Shown here: positions 10,194 to 21,852 of the stretch, piece after piece
How positions within the stretch are numbered: the stretch's first letter is position 1
Layout: every line of letters begins with the position of its first letter
Origin: Pseudomonas svalbardensis
GTDB lineage: Bacteria > Pseudomonadota > Gammaproteobacteria > Pseudomonadales > Pseudomonadaceae
Direction: 5' to 3'
Length of the DNA stretch: 64,000 nucleotides
Assembly: GCF_030053115.1 (NCBI RefSeq)
Contig: NZ_CP125619.1
Span: forward strand, 5,157,501 to 5,221,500
Notes under the pieces: model-generated
The model's database searches: none
The model's input: only the letters and a program-made list of their open reading frames with translations
What the model was told of the DNA's origin: nothing
Position numbers and translations under genes: made by a program

Positions 10194-10218
10194 AAAATTA
10201 CCCTTTAAGGGTAATTTT
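10194..10218. promoter_or_regulatory. 25-bp perfect palindrome, likely mqsRA operator
   Basis: AAAATTACCC and GGGTAATTTT flank TTTAA, giving a perfect 25-bp palindrome centred on a single T and ending 22 bases before mqsR. MqsA antitoxins repress their own operon through palindromes in this position, so this is the expected operator; the binding itself is inferred. Confidence 0.7.
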
Positions 10219-10240
10219 AGGGATAGGTTCAAGATTTCTT

Positions 10241-10552
10241 ATGGAGAAGAACACACCCCATTACAACCTGGCGGTGATCAAGGAGGATGCCAGGCGGCTT
10301 GGGAAAAACGCATTTACCACGACTGCACGGAAAAACGGCAGAGACCTGGGTTTCAGCATCAAGGAAATGCAGGAAATCGTTTTCGAATTACACAGCAGGA
10401 TGTTGTACAAATCGATGACGACCTATAGCGATCATCGGGTTTGGCAAGACGTGTACCACATCACTTCGCACGATCTGGAGATTTACATCAAGGTCACTTA
10501 TTGCTCAGGCGGTGAACCTCCGGTGATCTCCTTCAAGGAGAAAAACCCATGA
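10241..10552 (+). CDS. mqsR: Type II toxin MqsR (mRNA interferase)
   Basis: MqsR toxins are RelE-fold ribonucleases that cut mRNA at GCU or GCA-type sites and stop translation. This protein has 103 residues, close to the 98 of the E. coli protein. The family core YKSMTTYSDHRVWQDVYH is present, and K57, Q69 and Y82 align with the catalytic K56, Q68 and Y81 known from E. coli; the end (VISFKEK) also matches. So the toxin looks intact and active. It is the first gene of a two-gene operon and overlaps the antitoxin gene by four bases (ATGA). The ribosome site is weak. Confidence 0.93.
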   Translation: MEKNTPHYNLAVIKEDARRLGKNAFTTTARKNGRDLGFSIKEMQEIVFELHSRMLYKSMTTYSDHRVWQDVYHITSHDLEIYIKVTYCSGGEPPVISFKEKNP

Positions 10553-11031
10553 ACACCAAACAATGCTTCAGTTGCGGGGCACCTGAAGGAATGCGGCACT
10601 TCGAAGGTCGAGGTGAAACCATGAGCGTGAAAGGAATGGAGCGCCGGATTGATGATTTGTCTGGATGGGAGTGCCAGGCATGCGGGGAAGTCATACTCAA
10701 CCCCGGTTGCTCGGAGCGCTATTCAGATGCGTGCGACGAGTTGGTTATCGCCGGCAGACAGATGATCGGCAACGAGATGAAGCGCATCCGCCGCAAACTG
10801 CATTTGTCGCAAAAAGAAGCGGTGCTCCTGCTGTCCGGCGGCGGACACAATGCATTTTCGCGCTATGAGCGCGGCGAATTACTACCCCCCAAGGCGTTGA
10901 TGGTGCTGATGCGCTTGCTTGATCGCTACCCGCATTTGCTCACCGATGCGCGAACCTTGGGCGAAGGCGCAGACTTGAGAGGGTTCAAGGACACAGTTCA
11001 CAAAGAGCATGAAACGCTCACCGCATCCTGA
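10549..11031 (+). CDS. mqsA: Antitoxin MqsA (zinc finger plus HTH)
   Basis: MqsA neutralises MqsR and represses the operon. The N-terminal zinc-binding domain has two CxxC pairs (C6/C9 and C42/C45), and the C-terminal helix-turn-helix is clear (IRRKLHLSQKEAVLLL, then NAFSRYERGELLPPKALMVLMRLLD). At 160 residues it is longer than the 131-residue E. coli protein; the extra residues are at the C-terminus (after HLLTDARTLG). The start overlaps the toxin stop. In this operon the toxin comes first, as in other mqsRA loci, unlike most type II systems. Confidence 0.93.
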   Translation: MNTKQCFSCGAPEGMRHFEGRGETMSVKGMERRIDDLSGWECQACGEVILNPGCSERYSDACDELVIAGRQMIGNEMKRIRRKLHLSQKEAVLLLSGGGHNAFSRYERGELLPPKALMVLMRLLDRYPHLLTDARTLGEGADLRGFKDTVHKEHETLTAS

Positions 11032-11043
11032 ACAGCAAACATA

Positions 11044-11062
11044 AAAAACCCGGCGCGAGGCC
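11044..11062. terminator. Left half of a split bidirectional terminator
   Basis: AAAAAACCCGGC plus the loop bases GCGAGGCC are the left half of a terminator hairpin whose right arm (GGCCGGGTTTGTTT, 12496-12509) now lies beyond the IS4 element. Joined together they form CCCGGC-GCGAG-GCCGGG with a T tract on both strands, placed between mqsA and aapP. Confidence 0.75.
11052..11062. repeat. Target-site duplication of IS4 element, left copy
   Basis: GGCGCGAGGCC is repeated exactly at 12489-12499, directly outside both ends of the insertion sequence. Confidence 0.92.
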
Positions 11063-11063
11063 T

Positions 11064-11095
11064 AATGCCAGTCAGTTAAGCTGACTGGCATTTTT
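11064..11095 (+). terminator. IS4 left-end hairpin acting as inward terminator
   Basis: AATGCCAGTCAG pairs perfectly with CTGACTGGCATT around a TTAAG loop and is followed by T residues on the plus strand. Transcripts entering the element from mqsA would stop here. The arm contains both the terminal inverted repeat and the transposase stop codon. Confidence 0.7.
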
Positions 11096-12403
11096 CTTTC
11101 TGATCGGATATTTCGGTGATTTGAGCCTTATGGCGCGGGGATAAATGCGCTCTTCCCGTCGATGCGGCAGAACATAATGCGGGGCAGAGGCGTGCAGCTC
11201 GGCCAGATATTTGGGGATGTTCCCGGAACGGTCGGCCGAAACGCTGTTGATAAACCCTAAAATTGCCCAAGTACACGCGGCAAAGCTCATTTCGCACGGG
11301 TAAATACCTGGACAGTGGCGGCTCATTTCCACCATCTGGTAGCGCAGCAGGTTGTAGCCCAGCAACACACCCCACAGTTCCTGCTCGATCATCTCGGGCG
11401 TCTTGCTACGCAATGTATAGCTGCTGTTGAGCAGCGTCTGTTTCATCTCGCGAAACCCTAATTCGATCTCCCATCGCTGGCTGTACAGGTCGACGATTTC
11501 GTCGGACGGGAAGCGTAGCGGATCGGCCATCGACGTCAGGATCTGACAAACCTTGCCCTTGACGGTTTTGCTCAGCAATCGCGCGGTCAGGCGCTCCGGC
11601 AGCCCCGGCCATTGCGTGCGGGCCTGCGGCGAAGTGCTCAACGAGACCACAGCGTCCTGGCGCCCCAAGCGCTGAATCACTTCGTACTGCGCACCTTTGC
11701 GCAGAGGCATCAGCCAATGCCGCTCGATGCCTGCTTGCTGCCACTGATGCAGCAAACCCAAGGAGTAAAAACCGCGATCGAACAGCGTCAGCGAGTGATC
11801 GGGCGTGGTTTCGATCAGTTGCTCCGCCAGTTTCATTTCGTTGCTGCGATAGCCATCCAACGCGCTGCCGATCAGCATGTGGCTGGTCAACTCCATTTGG
11901 CAGACCATGCGCACCTGGGGGAAACCGGTGTCGCCATGCTGGTTGCTGGCGGAATCGTAGCGCGCCCGATTTTCGGGTGTATCGGGCGTTCGCCATACGA
12001 CACCGTCGACCCCCAGCAAACGCAAGCCTGCCCAAGTTGGGTGATCCACGGCCTCATGCCAACTTTTCTGAGTCAGATGGAAGACTTGTCGTACAGCTTC
12101 GCTGCCTAATCGCTGACGGGCCTGGACTACGGCGCTGGGCGCCACCAGCGGACGTTGTCCCGGCAGCATGATGTTCATGCGGCTGACCACATCCCAGGCC
12201 GACATGCGTCGAAAGAACGCCATGGAGATCACGCACCAAAGCATCATTTCCAGCGGCAAACGCCGCTTGCGCAGGGTCGCCACGCCGGCCTGTTCAAGTG
12301 CCTGCTCGACCAAAGATGGATCGAGTAAAGAATCCAGTCCCTCGATTGAGTTAGGGGTGGAGGCGATATTGTGGGTCAGTTCTAGGGCCCGAGCGAGACG
12401 CAT
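11072..12403 (-). CDS. IS4-family transposase
   Basis: This is a DDE transposase of 443 residues from the chosen ATG. The family signature Y-(2)-R-(3)-E-(6)-K is exact in [15 protein letters not shown], the first catalytic Asp is in [12 protein letters not shown], and the second in [10 protein letters not shown]. All parts are present, so the enzyme looks functional. The start is uncertain: in-frame starts also exist at 12430 (ATG) and 12454 (TTG), but none has a good ribosome site. I prefer 12403 because a terminator-like hairpin occupies 12404-12438 directly upstream. The stop codon lies inside the left terminal repeat. Confidence 0.92.
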   Translation of the reverse strand: MRLARALELTHNIASTPNSIEGLDSLLDPSLVEQALEQAGVATLRKRRLPLEMMLWCVISMAFFRRMSAWDVVSRMNIMLPGQRPLVAPSAVVQARQRLGSEAVRQVFHLTQKSWHEAVDHPTWAGLRLLGVDGVVWRTPDTPENRARYDSASNQHGDTGFPQVRMVCQMELTSHMLIGSALDGYRSNEMKLAEQLIETTPDHSLTLFDRGFYSLGLLHQWQQAGIERHWLMPLRKGAQYEVIQRLGRQDAVVSLSTSPQARTQWPGLPERLTARLLSKTVKGKVCQILTSMADPLRFPSDEIVDLYSQRWEIELGFREMKQTLLNSSYTLRSKTPEMIEQELWGVLLGYNLLRYQMVEMSRHCPGIYPCEMSFAACTWAILGFINSVSADRSGNIPKYLAELHASAPHYVLPHRREERIYPRAIRLKSPKYPIRKKNASQLN

Positions 12404-12438
12404 AAAAAAATCCGATGCCAGTACAGGCATCGGATTTT
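12404..12438 (-). terminator. Terminator-like hairpin upstream of IS4 transposase
   Basis: On the minus strand AATCCGATGCC pairs with GGCATCGGATT around TGTACT, and seven T residues follow directly before the ATG at 12403. It would block transcription entering from the aap operon side and can serve as a new terminator for aapP. Confidence 0.7.
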
Positions 12439-12488
12439 GATTTCTTGCGGCCAAAGGTCAAGCAAGAGGGCTTAACTGATCGGCATTA

Positions 12489-12499
12489 GGCGCGAGGCC
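12489..12499. repeat. Target-site duplication of IS4 element, right copy
   Basis: This is the exact second copy of GGCGCGAGGCC. Together with bases to 12509 it holds the right arm of the interrupted terminator. Confidence 0.92.
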
Positions 12500-12526
12500 G
12501 GGTTTGTTTAACCAGTCATCCTGGCA

Positions 12527-13291
12527 TCAATGCAGGATCTGGCTCAAGAAAAGCTTGGTACGCTCATTCTGCGGGTTATCGAAGAAGTCGTTCGGCGCAG
12601 CCTGCTCAACGATTTCACCCTTGTCCATGAAGATCACACGGTTGGCCACGGTGCGAGCGAAGCCCATTTCGTGGGTCACGCAGAGCATGGTCATGCCGTC
12701 TTCGGCCAGGCCGATCATGGTGTCGAGAACCTCTTTCACCATTTCCGGGTCGAGTGCCGAGGTCGGTTCGTCGAACAGCATGATTTTCGGTTTCATACAC
12801 AGAGCACGAGCAATCGCCACACGCTGCTGCTGACCGCCGGACAATTGCCCCGGGAATTTATGTGCCTGCTCTGGAATGCGGACGCGTTCCAGGTAATGCA
12901 TGGCGATTTCTTCGGCCTGGCGCTTGGGCATCTTGCGCACCCACATCGGCGCCAGCGTGCAGTTCTGCAGGATGGTCAGGTGCGGGAACAGGTTGAAGTG
13001 CTGGAACACCATGCCGACTTCACGGCGAACCGATTCGATCTGCTTGAGGTCGTTGGTCAGCTCCACGCCATCGACTACGATGCGACCTTGCTGGTGCTCT
13101 TCCAGACGATTGAGGCAACGAATGGTGGTGGACTTGCCGGAACCCGACGGGCCGCACAGGACGATACGCTCGCCCTGTTTAACGTTCAGGTTGATGTCTT
13201 TCAACACGTGGAACTGGCCGTACCACTTGTTCACGCCCTGCATCTGAATAATGCCTTCAGGGCTCACAGGCTGTTTGATCGCTTCACTCAT
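12527..13291 (-). CDS. aapP: General L-amino acid ABC transporter ATP-binding protein
   Basis: This ATPase subunit (254 residues) of a polar amino-acid importer has Walker [10 protein letters not shown], the Q-loop region, the ABC signature [15 protein letters not shown], Walker [13 protein letters not shown], and the switch histidine in VTHEMGF. It is the last gene of a four-gene operon in the order aapJ-aapQ-aapM-aapP, which fits the Aap/Bzt family with its broad L-amino-acid specificity. It starts 11 bases after the aapM stop. The terminator that originally followed the operon has been split by the IS4 element. Confidence 0.92.
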   Translation of the reverse strand: MSEAIKQPVSPEGIIQMQGVNKWYGQFHVLKDINLNVKQGERIVLCGPSGSGKSTTIRCLNRLEEHQQGRIVVDGVELTNDLKQIESVRREVGMVFQHFNLFPHLTILQNCTLAPMWVRKMPKRQAEEIAMHYLERVRIPEQAHKFPGQLSGGQQQRVAIARALCMKPKIMLFDEPTSALDPEMVKEVLDTMIGLAEDGMTMLCVTHEMGFARTVANRVIFMDKGEIVEQAAPNDFFDNPQNERTKLFLSQILH

Positions 13292-13302
13292 AAACTACGC
13301 TC

Positions 13303-14400
13303 CTAACGCTTGTGGCCAGTGTCCAGCTTACGTTCCAAATGCATGGAGTAGCGGGACATACCAAAACAGAAAATCCAGAACACCAAGGCCGCGAACACAT
13401 AGCCTTCGGTGGCCATGCCCAACCATTTCGGGTCGGCGGCGGCTTGTTTCACGCTGTTGAGCAAGTCGAACAGGCCGATGATGATCACCAGGCTCGTGTC
13501 CTTGAACAGCGCAATGAAGGTGTTGACGATGCCGGGGATCACCATCTTCAAGGCTTGCGGCAGAATCACCAGGCCCATGCTGCGCCAGTAACCGAGGCCC
13601 ATCGCTGCAGCCGCTTCGTACTGACCTTTGGGAATCGCCTGCAGACCGCCACGCACCACTTCGGCGACGTAGGCCGACTGGAACAGGATCACGCCGATCA
13701 ATGCCCGCAGCAATTTGTCGAAGTTCATGCCTTCAGGCAGGAACAACGGCAGCATCACCGAGGACATGAACAGCACCGTGATCAACGGCACGCCGCGCCA
13801 AAATTCGATGAAGGTCACGCAGACCACCCGAATCGCCGGCATGTTCGAACGACGGCCCAGCGCCAGAACGATACCCAGCGGCAGAGCACCGGCAATACCG
13901 ACGGTGGCGATCACCAGGGTCAGCATCAGGCCGCCCCATTGGCTGGTCGCCACGGCGCTCAGGCCGAACACGCCGCCGTGCAGCAGGCACCAGGCAATGA
14001 TCGGGTACAGCACCAGGAAGCTCAGGCCATACACCGCTTTATGGTGAAAACGCGAGATGAACAACGGTGCCACGCCGATGACCGCCAGCCACACGGTCAG
14101 GTCCACGCGCCAGCGCAGGTCCACCGGGTAGTAGCCGTACATGAACTGGCCGAAGCGCTGCTGGATGAACACCCAGCAGGCGCCCTCCTTGGTGCAGTCA
14201 GCCTGGGTGGTGCCGACCCAGTTGGCATCGAGGATCGCCCAGCTCAGGATTGGCGGCACCACCAGGTAGATCAGGTAGAACGCGAACAGGGTCAGCAGGG
14301 TGTTGAGCCAGCTGGAGAACATGTTGGCGCGCATCCACGCCACGACACCGATGCTGCGGCTCGGGGGTGGCATGTCAGGTTTGAAAGTATGAGTACTCAT
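13303..14400 (-). CDS. aapM: General L-amino acid ABC transporter permease AapM
   Basis: This is an inner-membrane permease of 365 residues, longer than most amino-acid permeases because of the N-terminal extension typical of AapM/BztC (ANWVGTTQADCTKEGACWVFIQQRFGQFMYGYYP). The EAA loop that contacts the ATPase is present (QYEAAAAMGLGYWRSMGLVILPQALKMVIPG). It pairs with AapQ to form the membrane channel. The gene starts 10 bases after aapQ ends. Confidence 0.9.
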   Translation of the reverse strand: MSTHTFKPDMPPPSRSIGVVAWMRANMFSSWLNTLLTLFAFYLIYLVVPPILSWAILDANWVGTTQADCTKEGACWVFIQQRFGQFMYGYYPVDLRWRVDLTVWLAVIGVAPLFISRFHHKAVYGLSFLVLYPIIAWCLLHGGVFGLSAVATSQWGGLMLTLVIATVGIAGALPLGIVLALGRRSNMPAIRVVCVTFIEFWRGVPLITVLFMSSVMLPLFLPEGMNFDKLLRALIGVILFQSAYVAEVVRGGLQAIPKGQYEAAAAMGLGYWRSMGLVILPQALKMVIPGIVNTFIALFKDTSLVIIIGLFDLLNSVKQAAADPKWLGMATEGYVFAALVFWIFCFGMSRYSMHLERKLDTGHKR

Positions 14401-14410
14401 GCGCTTTTCC

Positions 14411-15592
14411 TTACCGCTCGATCAGCGCAATGCGCTTGTTGTACCAGTTCATCAGCAGGGAAATGCTGATACTGATCGCCAGGTACACGCTCATGGTGAT
14501 GGCAATCACCTCGATCGCCTGCCCGGTCTGGTTCAGCACCGTACCGGCAAACAACGAGACCATTTCCGGATAACCGATACCGGCTGCCAGCGAGGAGTTC
14601 TTCGCCAGGTTCAGGTATTGGCTGGTCAGCGGTGGAATGATCACGCGCAGGGCTTGCGGGATGATCACCTTGCGCAGCGTCGGACCGTTGCGCAAACCCA
14701 ACGAGTGCGCCGCTTCGGTCTGGCCGTGGCTGACCGACTTGATGCCCGAACGCACGATCTCGGCGATAAACGCCGCGGTGTACACGGTCAGGGCCAAAGT
14801 CAGCGCCAGCAGTTCAGGGATCAGCACCCAGCCACCGACGAAGTTGAAGCCCTTGAGCTCCGGCATTTCCCAATGCACGGGGGCGCCGAAGATCAGCGCG
14901 CACAGCGCCGGGATCACTAGCAACAGCGCCAGGCCGGTCCAGAACTTGCGGAACGGAACGCCGGTGGTTTCGAAGCGTTTGTTGGCCCAGCGGCACATCA
15001 GCACGATGGCGACGATGGCCACGACGACGCTGACCACAAACGGCCAGAAACCGTCCGCCGCCAACGCTGCGGGCATATTCAGGCCGCGGCTGCTGACGAA
15101 GAAGGTGTCGCCGAAGTTATGGCTGTTGCGTGGTCCTGGCATGGTCAGGAACACCGCGAAGTACCAGAACAGGATTTGCAGCAGCGGCGGAATGTTGCGG
15201 AAGACTTCCACATAAACAGTCGCCAGTTTGGCAATGATCCAGTTTTTCGACAGCCGTGACACACCGACGATAAACCCGAGGATCGTCGCCAAGATCACGC
15301 CGATGAAGGTCACCAGCAGGGTGTTGAGCAAGCCGATGACAAACACCCGGGCATAGCTGTCCGATTCGGTGTAGTCGATCAGGTGTTGAGCGATGCCGAA
15401 ACCGGCACTGCGCTCCAGAAAGCTGAAGCCGGAGGTAATGCCCCGGTGTTGAAGGTTGGTCTGCGTGTTGTCGAACAGATACCAGCCCATCGAGACCACC
15501 GCCACAATGGTGATGATCTGAAATAGCCACGCACGCACTTTTGGATCGCTGAGGCTGAGCCTCTGCTTTGGTGCGCCGATTGAATTTTGCAT
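14411..15592 (-). CDS. aapQ: General L-amino acid ABC transporter permease AapQ
   Basis: This permease subunit has 393 residues. The family-typical beginning (WYLFDNTQTNLQHRGITSGF) and a large central extension distinguish AapQ/BztB from ordinary HisM-type permeases. The EAA motif is visible in QTEAAHSLGLRNGPTLRKVIIPQALRVIIPP. Its start lies about 65 bases after the aapJ stop, and a strong hairpin sits in that gap, which commonly keeps the binding-protein transcript more abundant than the permease part. Confidence 0.92.
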   Translation of the reverse strand: MQNSIGAPKQRLSLSDPKVRAWLFQIITIVAVVSMGWYLFDNTQTNLQHRGITSGFSFLERSAGFGIAQHLIDYTESDSYARVFVIGLLNTLLVTFIGVILATILGFIVGVSRLSKNWIIAKLATVYVEVFRNIPPLLQILFWYFAVFLTMPGPRNSHNFGDTFFVSSRGLNMPAALAADGFWPFVVSVVVAIVAIVLMCRWANKRFETTGVPFRKFWTGLALLLVIPALCALIFGAPVHWEMPELKGFNFVGGWVLIPELLALTLALTVYTAAFIAEIVRSGIKSVSHGQTEAAHSLGLRNGPTLRKVIIPQALRVIIPPLTSQYLNLAKNSSLAAGIGYPEMVSLFAGTVLNQTGQAIEVIAITMSVYLAISISISLLMNWYNKRIALIER

Positions 15593-15621
15593 GAAGTGCC
15601 CCGCAAATAATGGAACAGAAC

Positions 15622-15650
15622 ATCACCCGGTGGTTGGCCCACCGGGTGAT
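15622..15650 (-). promoter_or_regulatory. Intercistronic stem-loop between aapJ and aapQ
   Basis: ATCACCCGGTGG pairs perfectly with CCACCGGGTGAT around a five-base loop, seven bases after the aapJ stop. There is no T tract, so it is more likely an mRNA-stabilising or attenuating hairpin than a full terminator. Confidence 0.65.
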
Positions 15651-15657
15651 AGAACCA

Positions 15658-16686
15658 TCAGCGCACTGGTGGTGCGTATTGAATGCCGCCGTTGTTCCAC
15701 AGAGCGTTCAGCCCGCGGTCGATGGCCAGTGGAGTGCCTTTGCCGAGGTTTTTCTCGAACACTTCACCGTAGTTACCGACTTGCTTGACGATCTGCACGA
15801 CCCAGTCTTTCTTCACTTTCAGGTCTTTGCCGTATTCACCGTCAGCGCCCAGCAGACGAGCGACGTCCGGGTTCTTGGTGGCTTTGGCTTCAGCTTCGAC
15901 GTTTTTCTGGGTGATACCCATTTCTTCAGCGTTGAGCATGGCGAACAGCGTCCACTTCACAATGCTGAACCACTCTTCGTCGCCTTTACGCACGACCGGG
16001 CCCAGAGGCTCCTTGGAGATGGTTTCCGGCAGAACGACGTAGTCGGTCGGGGTCGCCAGCTTGCTGCGTTGTGCGTAGAGCTGGGATTTGTCGGAGGTCA
16101 GCACGTCGCAACGACCGGATTCCAGCGACTTGGCGCTTTCATCGGAGGTGTCGAAGGTGATCGGGGTGTATTTCAGACCGTTGCCGCGGAAGTAGTCGGA
16201 AACGTTCAGCTCGGTCGTGGTACCGGCTTGAATGCAGATGGTGGCGCCGTCGAGCTCTTTAGCGCTCTTCACGCCCAGCTTGTTGTTCACCAGGAAGCCG
16301 ATGCCGTCGTAGTAAGTCACACCGGCAAACACCAGGCCCATGCCCGAATCGCGGGAGCTGGTCCAGGTGGTGTTGCGCGACAGCACGTCGATTTCGCCGG
16401 ACTGCAGCGCGGTGAAGCGCTCTTTGGCGTTCAACTGGCTGAATTTGACCTTGGTCGCATCGCCGAAAACGGCAGCGGCCACAGCGCGGCAGACGTCAGC
16501 ATCGATGCCGATGATCTTGCCAGTCGAATCCGGAACCGAGAAGCCCGGCAAACCGTCACTGACGCCGCACTGTACGAAACCTTTCTTCTGCACTGCATCC
16601 AGGGTTGCACCCGCCTGAGCGAACCCACTGACACCGAGTACTGCGGCTGCAGTCACGATAGCCAGGGTGGATTTCAACATCTTCAT
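15658..16686 (-). CDS. aapJ: General L-amino acid ABC transporter, periplasmic binding protein
   Basis: This 342-residue periplasmic receptor delivers amino acids to the AapQM permease. A signal peptide is clear (MKMLKSTLAIVTAAAVLGVSGFAQA), with cleavage probably after AQA. The mature part has the family-3 solute-binding fold, including GFSVPDSTGKIIGIDADVCRAVAAAVFGD and the ligand-binding region LQSGEIDVLSRNTTWT. It is the first gene of the operon. An ATG two codons downstream (16680) could also serve. A Shine-Dalgarno-like GGAGG lies upstream. Confidence 0.93.
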   Translation of the reverse strand: MKMLKSTLAIVTAAAVLGVSGFAQAGATLDAVQKKGFVQCGVSDGLPGFSVPDSTGKIIGIDADVCRAVAAAVFGDATKVKFSQLNAKERFTALQSGEIDVLSRNTTWTSSRDSGMGLVFAGVTYYDGIGFLVNNKLGVKSAKELDGATICIQAGTTTELNVSDYFRGNGLKYTPITFDTSDESAKSLESGRCDVLTSDKSQLYAQRSKLATPTDYVVLPETISKEPLGPVVRKGDEEWFSIVKWTLFAMLNAEEMGITQKNVEAEAKATKNPDVARLLGADGEYGKDLKVKKDWVVQIVKQVGNYGEVFEKNLGKGTPLAIDRGLNALWNNGGIQYAPPVR

Positions 16687-17810
<1,124 letters not shown>

Positions 17811-17907
17811 CCGCTTATGTAAAAACAGCCCATTGATCCATCCCACTACGCCGCGCCCGATTCTTGCATTACACTGGCCGGCGTATATTCCTTAATCAAT
17901 TGATGAG

Positions 17908-19395
17908 ATGACCGTGCTCAAAGCACTCAAAAAAATGTTCGGTAAAAGCGAGACTGAGCAGCTCGCGCCAGTCTCCAGCGCTCCGTCTCACCATCCCAGC
18001 CACCGCACCGACGGTAATCAGTCTGGCCGGACCGCAACCGTAGCGGTACCGAAGCACGAACCGATGGCCACACCGACCGTCCAACCCGTTGAGGCTCAAG
18101 CCTCTGAAGAACCGAGCAGCGAAGCTGCGAAACCTGCCAAACCGCGTCGCGAACCGAAGCCAAAAGCGCCGGTTATCCCCTGGAAACTCGAAGACTTCGC
18201 CGTCGAACCCCAGGAAGGCAAAACCCGTTTTCACGATTTCAAACTCGCCCCCGAACTGATGCACGCCATACAGGACCTGGGCTTCCCGTATTGCACGCCG
18301 ATCCAGGCACAAGTCCTGGGCTTCACCCTGGCCGGCAAAGATGCCATTGGCCGCGCCCAGACTGGCACCGGCAAAACCGCTGCGTTCCTGATTTCGATCA
18401 TCACCCAGTTGCTGGAAACCCCGCCGCCGAAAGAGCGTTATATGGGCGAGCCGCGGGCACTGATCATTGCGCCGACCCGTGAACTGGTGGTGCAGATCGC
18501 CAAGGACGCGGCCGATCTGACCAAGTACACCGGCCTCAACGTCATGACGTTTGTCGGCGGCATGGACTTCGACAAGCAGCTCAAGCACCTCGAAGCCCGT
18601 CATTGCGACATCCTCGTGGCCACTCCGGGCCGTCTGCTGGACTTCAACCAGCGCGGCGACGTGCACCTGGACATGGTCGAAGTCATGGTCCTGGACGAAG
18701 CCGACCGGATGCTCGACATGGGTTTCATCCCACAAGTGCGTCAGATCATTCGCCAGACTCCGCCGAAGGACGAGCGTCAGACGCTGCTGTTCTCCGCGAC
18801 CTTCACCGAAGACGTGATGAACCTGGCCAAGCAATGGACCACCGACCCGTCGATCGTCGAGATCGAGTCGCAGAACGTGGCCAGCGAAAACGTCGAGCAG
18901 CACATTTACGCTGTGGCCGGCGCCGACAAATACAAACTGCTCTACAACCTGGTCAACGACAACGGTTGGGAGCGGGTGATGGTGTTTGCCAACCGCAAGG
19001 ACGAAGTGCGGCGCATCGAAGAACGCCTGGTCCGTGATGGCGTCAATGCCGCGCAACTGTCTGGCGACGTGCCGCAGCACAAGCGCATCAAGACCCTCGA
19101 AGGTTTCCGCGAAGGCAAGATCCGCGTCCTGGTCGCCACCGATGTTGCCGGTCGCGGCATTCACATCGACGGCATCAGCCACGTGATCAACTTCACCCTG
19201 CCGGAAGTCCCGGACGACTACGTGCACCGCATCGGTCGTACCGGTCGTGCCGGCGCCGATGGCGTGTCCATCAGTTTTGCCGGTGAAGACGACTCCTACC
19301 AGCTACCGTCCATCGAGGCGCTGCTGGGTCGCAAGATCAGCTGCGAAACGCCACCGACGCATCTGCTGCGGGCGGTTGAGCGCAAGCGCCCGTAA
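17908..19395 (+). CDS. rhlB: DEAD-box ATP-dependent RNA helicase RhlB
   Basis: This is an RNA helicase of 495 residues. The first 85 or so residues are a low-complexity, charged extension. The helicase core then shows the Q motif ([10 protein letters not shown]), motif I AQTGTGKT, motif Ia PTRELV, motif II DEAD, motif III SAT and motif [12 protein letters not shown]. RhlB helps unwind RNA during turnover with RNase E. A TATATT box at 17884-17889 may be the -10 of its promoter. A terminator follows. In P. aeruginosa the homologue also precedes dauBAR. Confidence 0.92.
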   Translation: MTVLKALKKMFGKSETEQLAPVSSAPSHHPSHRTDGNQSGRTATVAVPKHEPMATPTVQPVEAQASEEPSSEAAKPAKPRREPKPKAPVIPWKLEDFAVEPQEGKTRFHDFKLAPELMHAIQDLGFPYCTPIQAQVLGFTLAGKDAIGRAQTGTGKTAAFLISIITQLLETPPPKERYMGEPRALIIAPTRELVVQIAKDAADLTKYTGLNVMTFVGGMDFDKQLKHLEARHCDILVATPGRLLDFNQRGDVHLDMVEVMVLDEADRMLDMGFIPQVRQIIRQTPPKDERQTLLFSATFTEDVMNLAKQWTTDPSIVEIESQNVASENVEQHIYAVAGADKYKLLYNLVNDNGWERVMVFANRKDEVRRIEERLVRDGVNAAQLSGDVPQHKRIKTLEGFREGKIRVLVATDVAGRGIHIDGISHVINFTLPEVPDDYVHRIGRTGRAGADGVSISFAGEDDSYQLPSIEALLGRKISCETPPTHLLRAVERKRP

Positions 19396-19411
19396 CGCGG
19401 GTCACATTAAA

Positions 19412-19446
19412 AGAGGCGCAGCCGGAAACGGACTGCGCTTTTTTTT
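19412..19446 (+). terminator. Rho-independent terminator of rhlB
   Basis: GCGCAG pairs with CTGCGC around a ten-base loop and is followed by eight T residues. Confidence 0.85.
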
Positions 19447-19535
19447 CGTCCGGTTTTTTTCAACAGAAGCTTGCTCGCGATAACTAAAAGTCCATAATGG
19501 ACAAATTAGTTTACTTTCAGCTCCCGGAGCCGACC

Positions 19536-21759
<2,224 letters not shown>

Positions 21760-21804
21760 CGTTCAGACGTCAGGTGACGTGTCGACACGATTGCGGCAAA
21801 CTTC

Positions 21805-21830
21805 CAGCGCCCCTTTTTGACGGGGCGCTG
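21805..21830 (+). promoter_or_regulatory. Stem-loop between dauA and dauR
   Basis: CAGCGCCCC pairs perfectly with GGGGCGCTG around TTTTTGAC. No T tract follows, so this may be a leaky terminator or an mRNA 3'-end stabiliser reducing dauR expression. Confidence 0.6.
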
Positions 21831-21852
21831 ATGCTGTCTGGAGCTCCACTTT

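Larger units (their letters stand above)
11063..12488 (-). mobile_element. IS4-family insertion sequence, complete
   Basis: This 1,426-bp element has imperfect 18-bp terminal inverted repeats (TAATGCCAGTCAGTTAAG at 11063-11080; CTTAACTGATCGGCATTA at 12471-12488; 16 of 18 match). It is flanked by an 11-bp direct repeat, GGCGCGAGGCC (11052-11062 and 12489-12499), which is within the size range known for the family. It carries one intact transposase gene on the minus strand. The intact target duplication indicates a simple and probably fairly recent insertion. Confidence 0.93.

Noticed and set aside
13312..14469. Long plus-strand frame opposite aapM
   Set aside because: It is the antisense shadow of the high-GC permease gene, is rich in His, Gln and Arg, and has no family motif.
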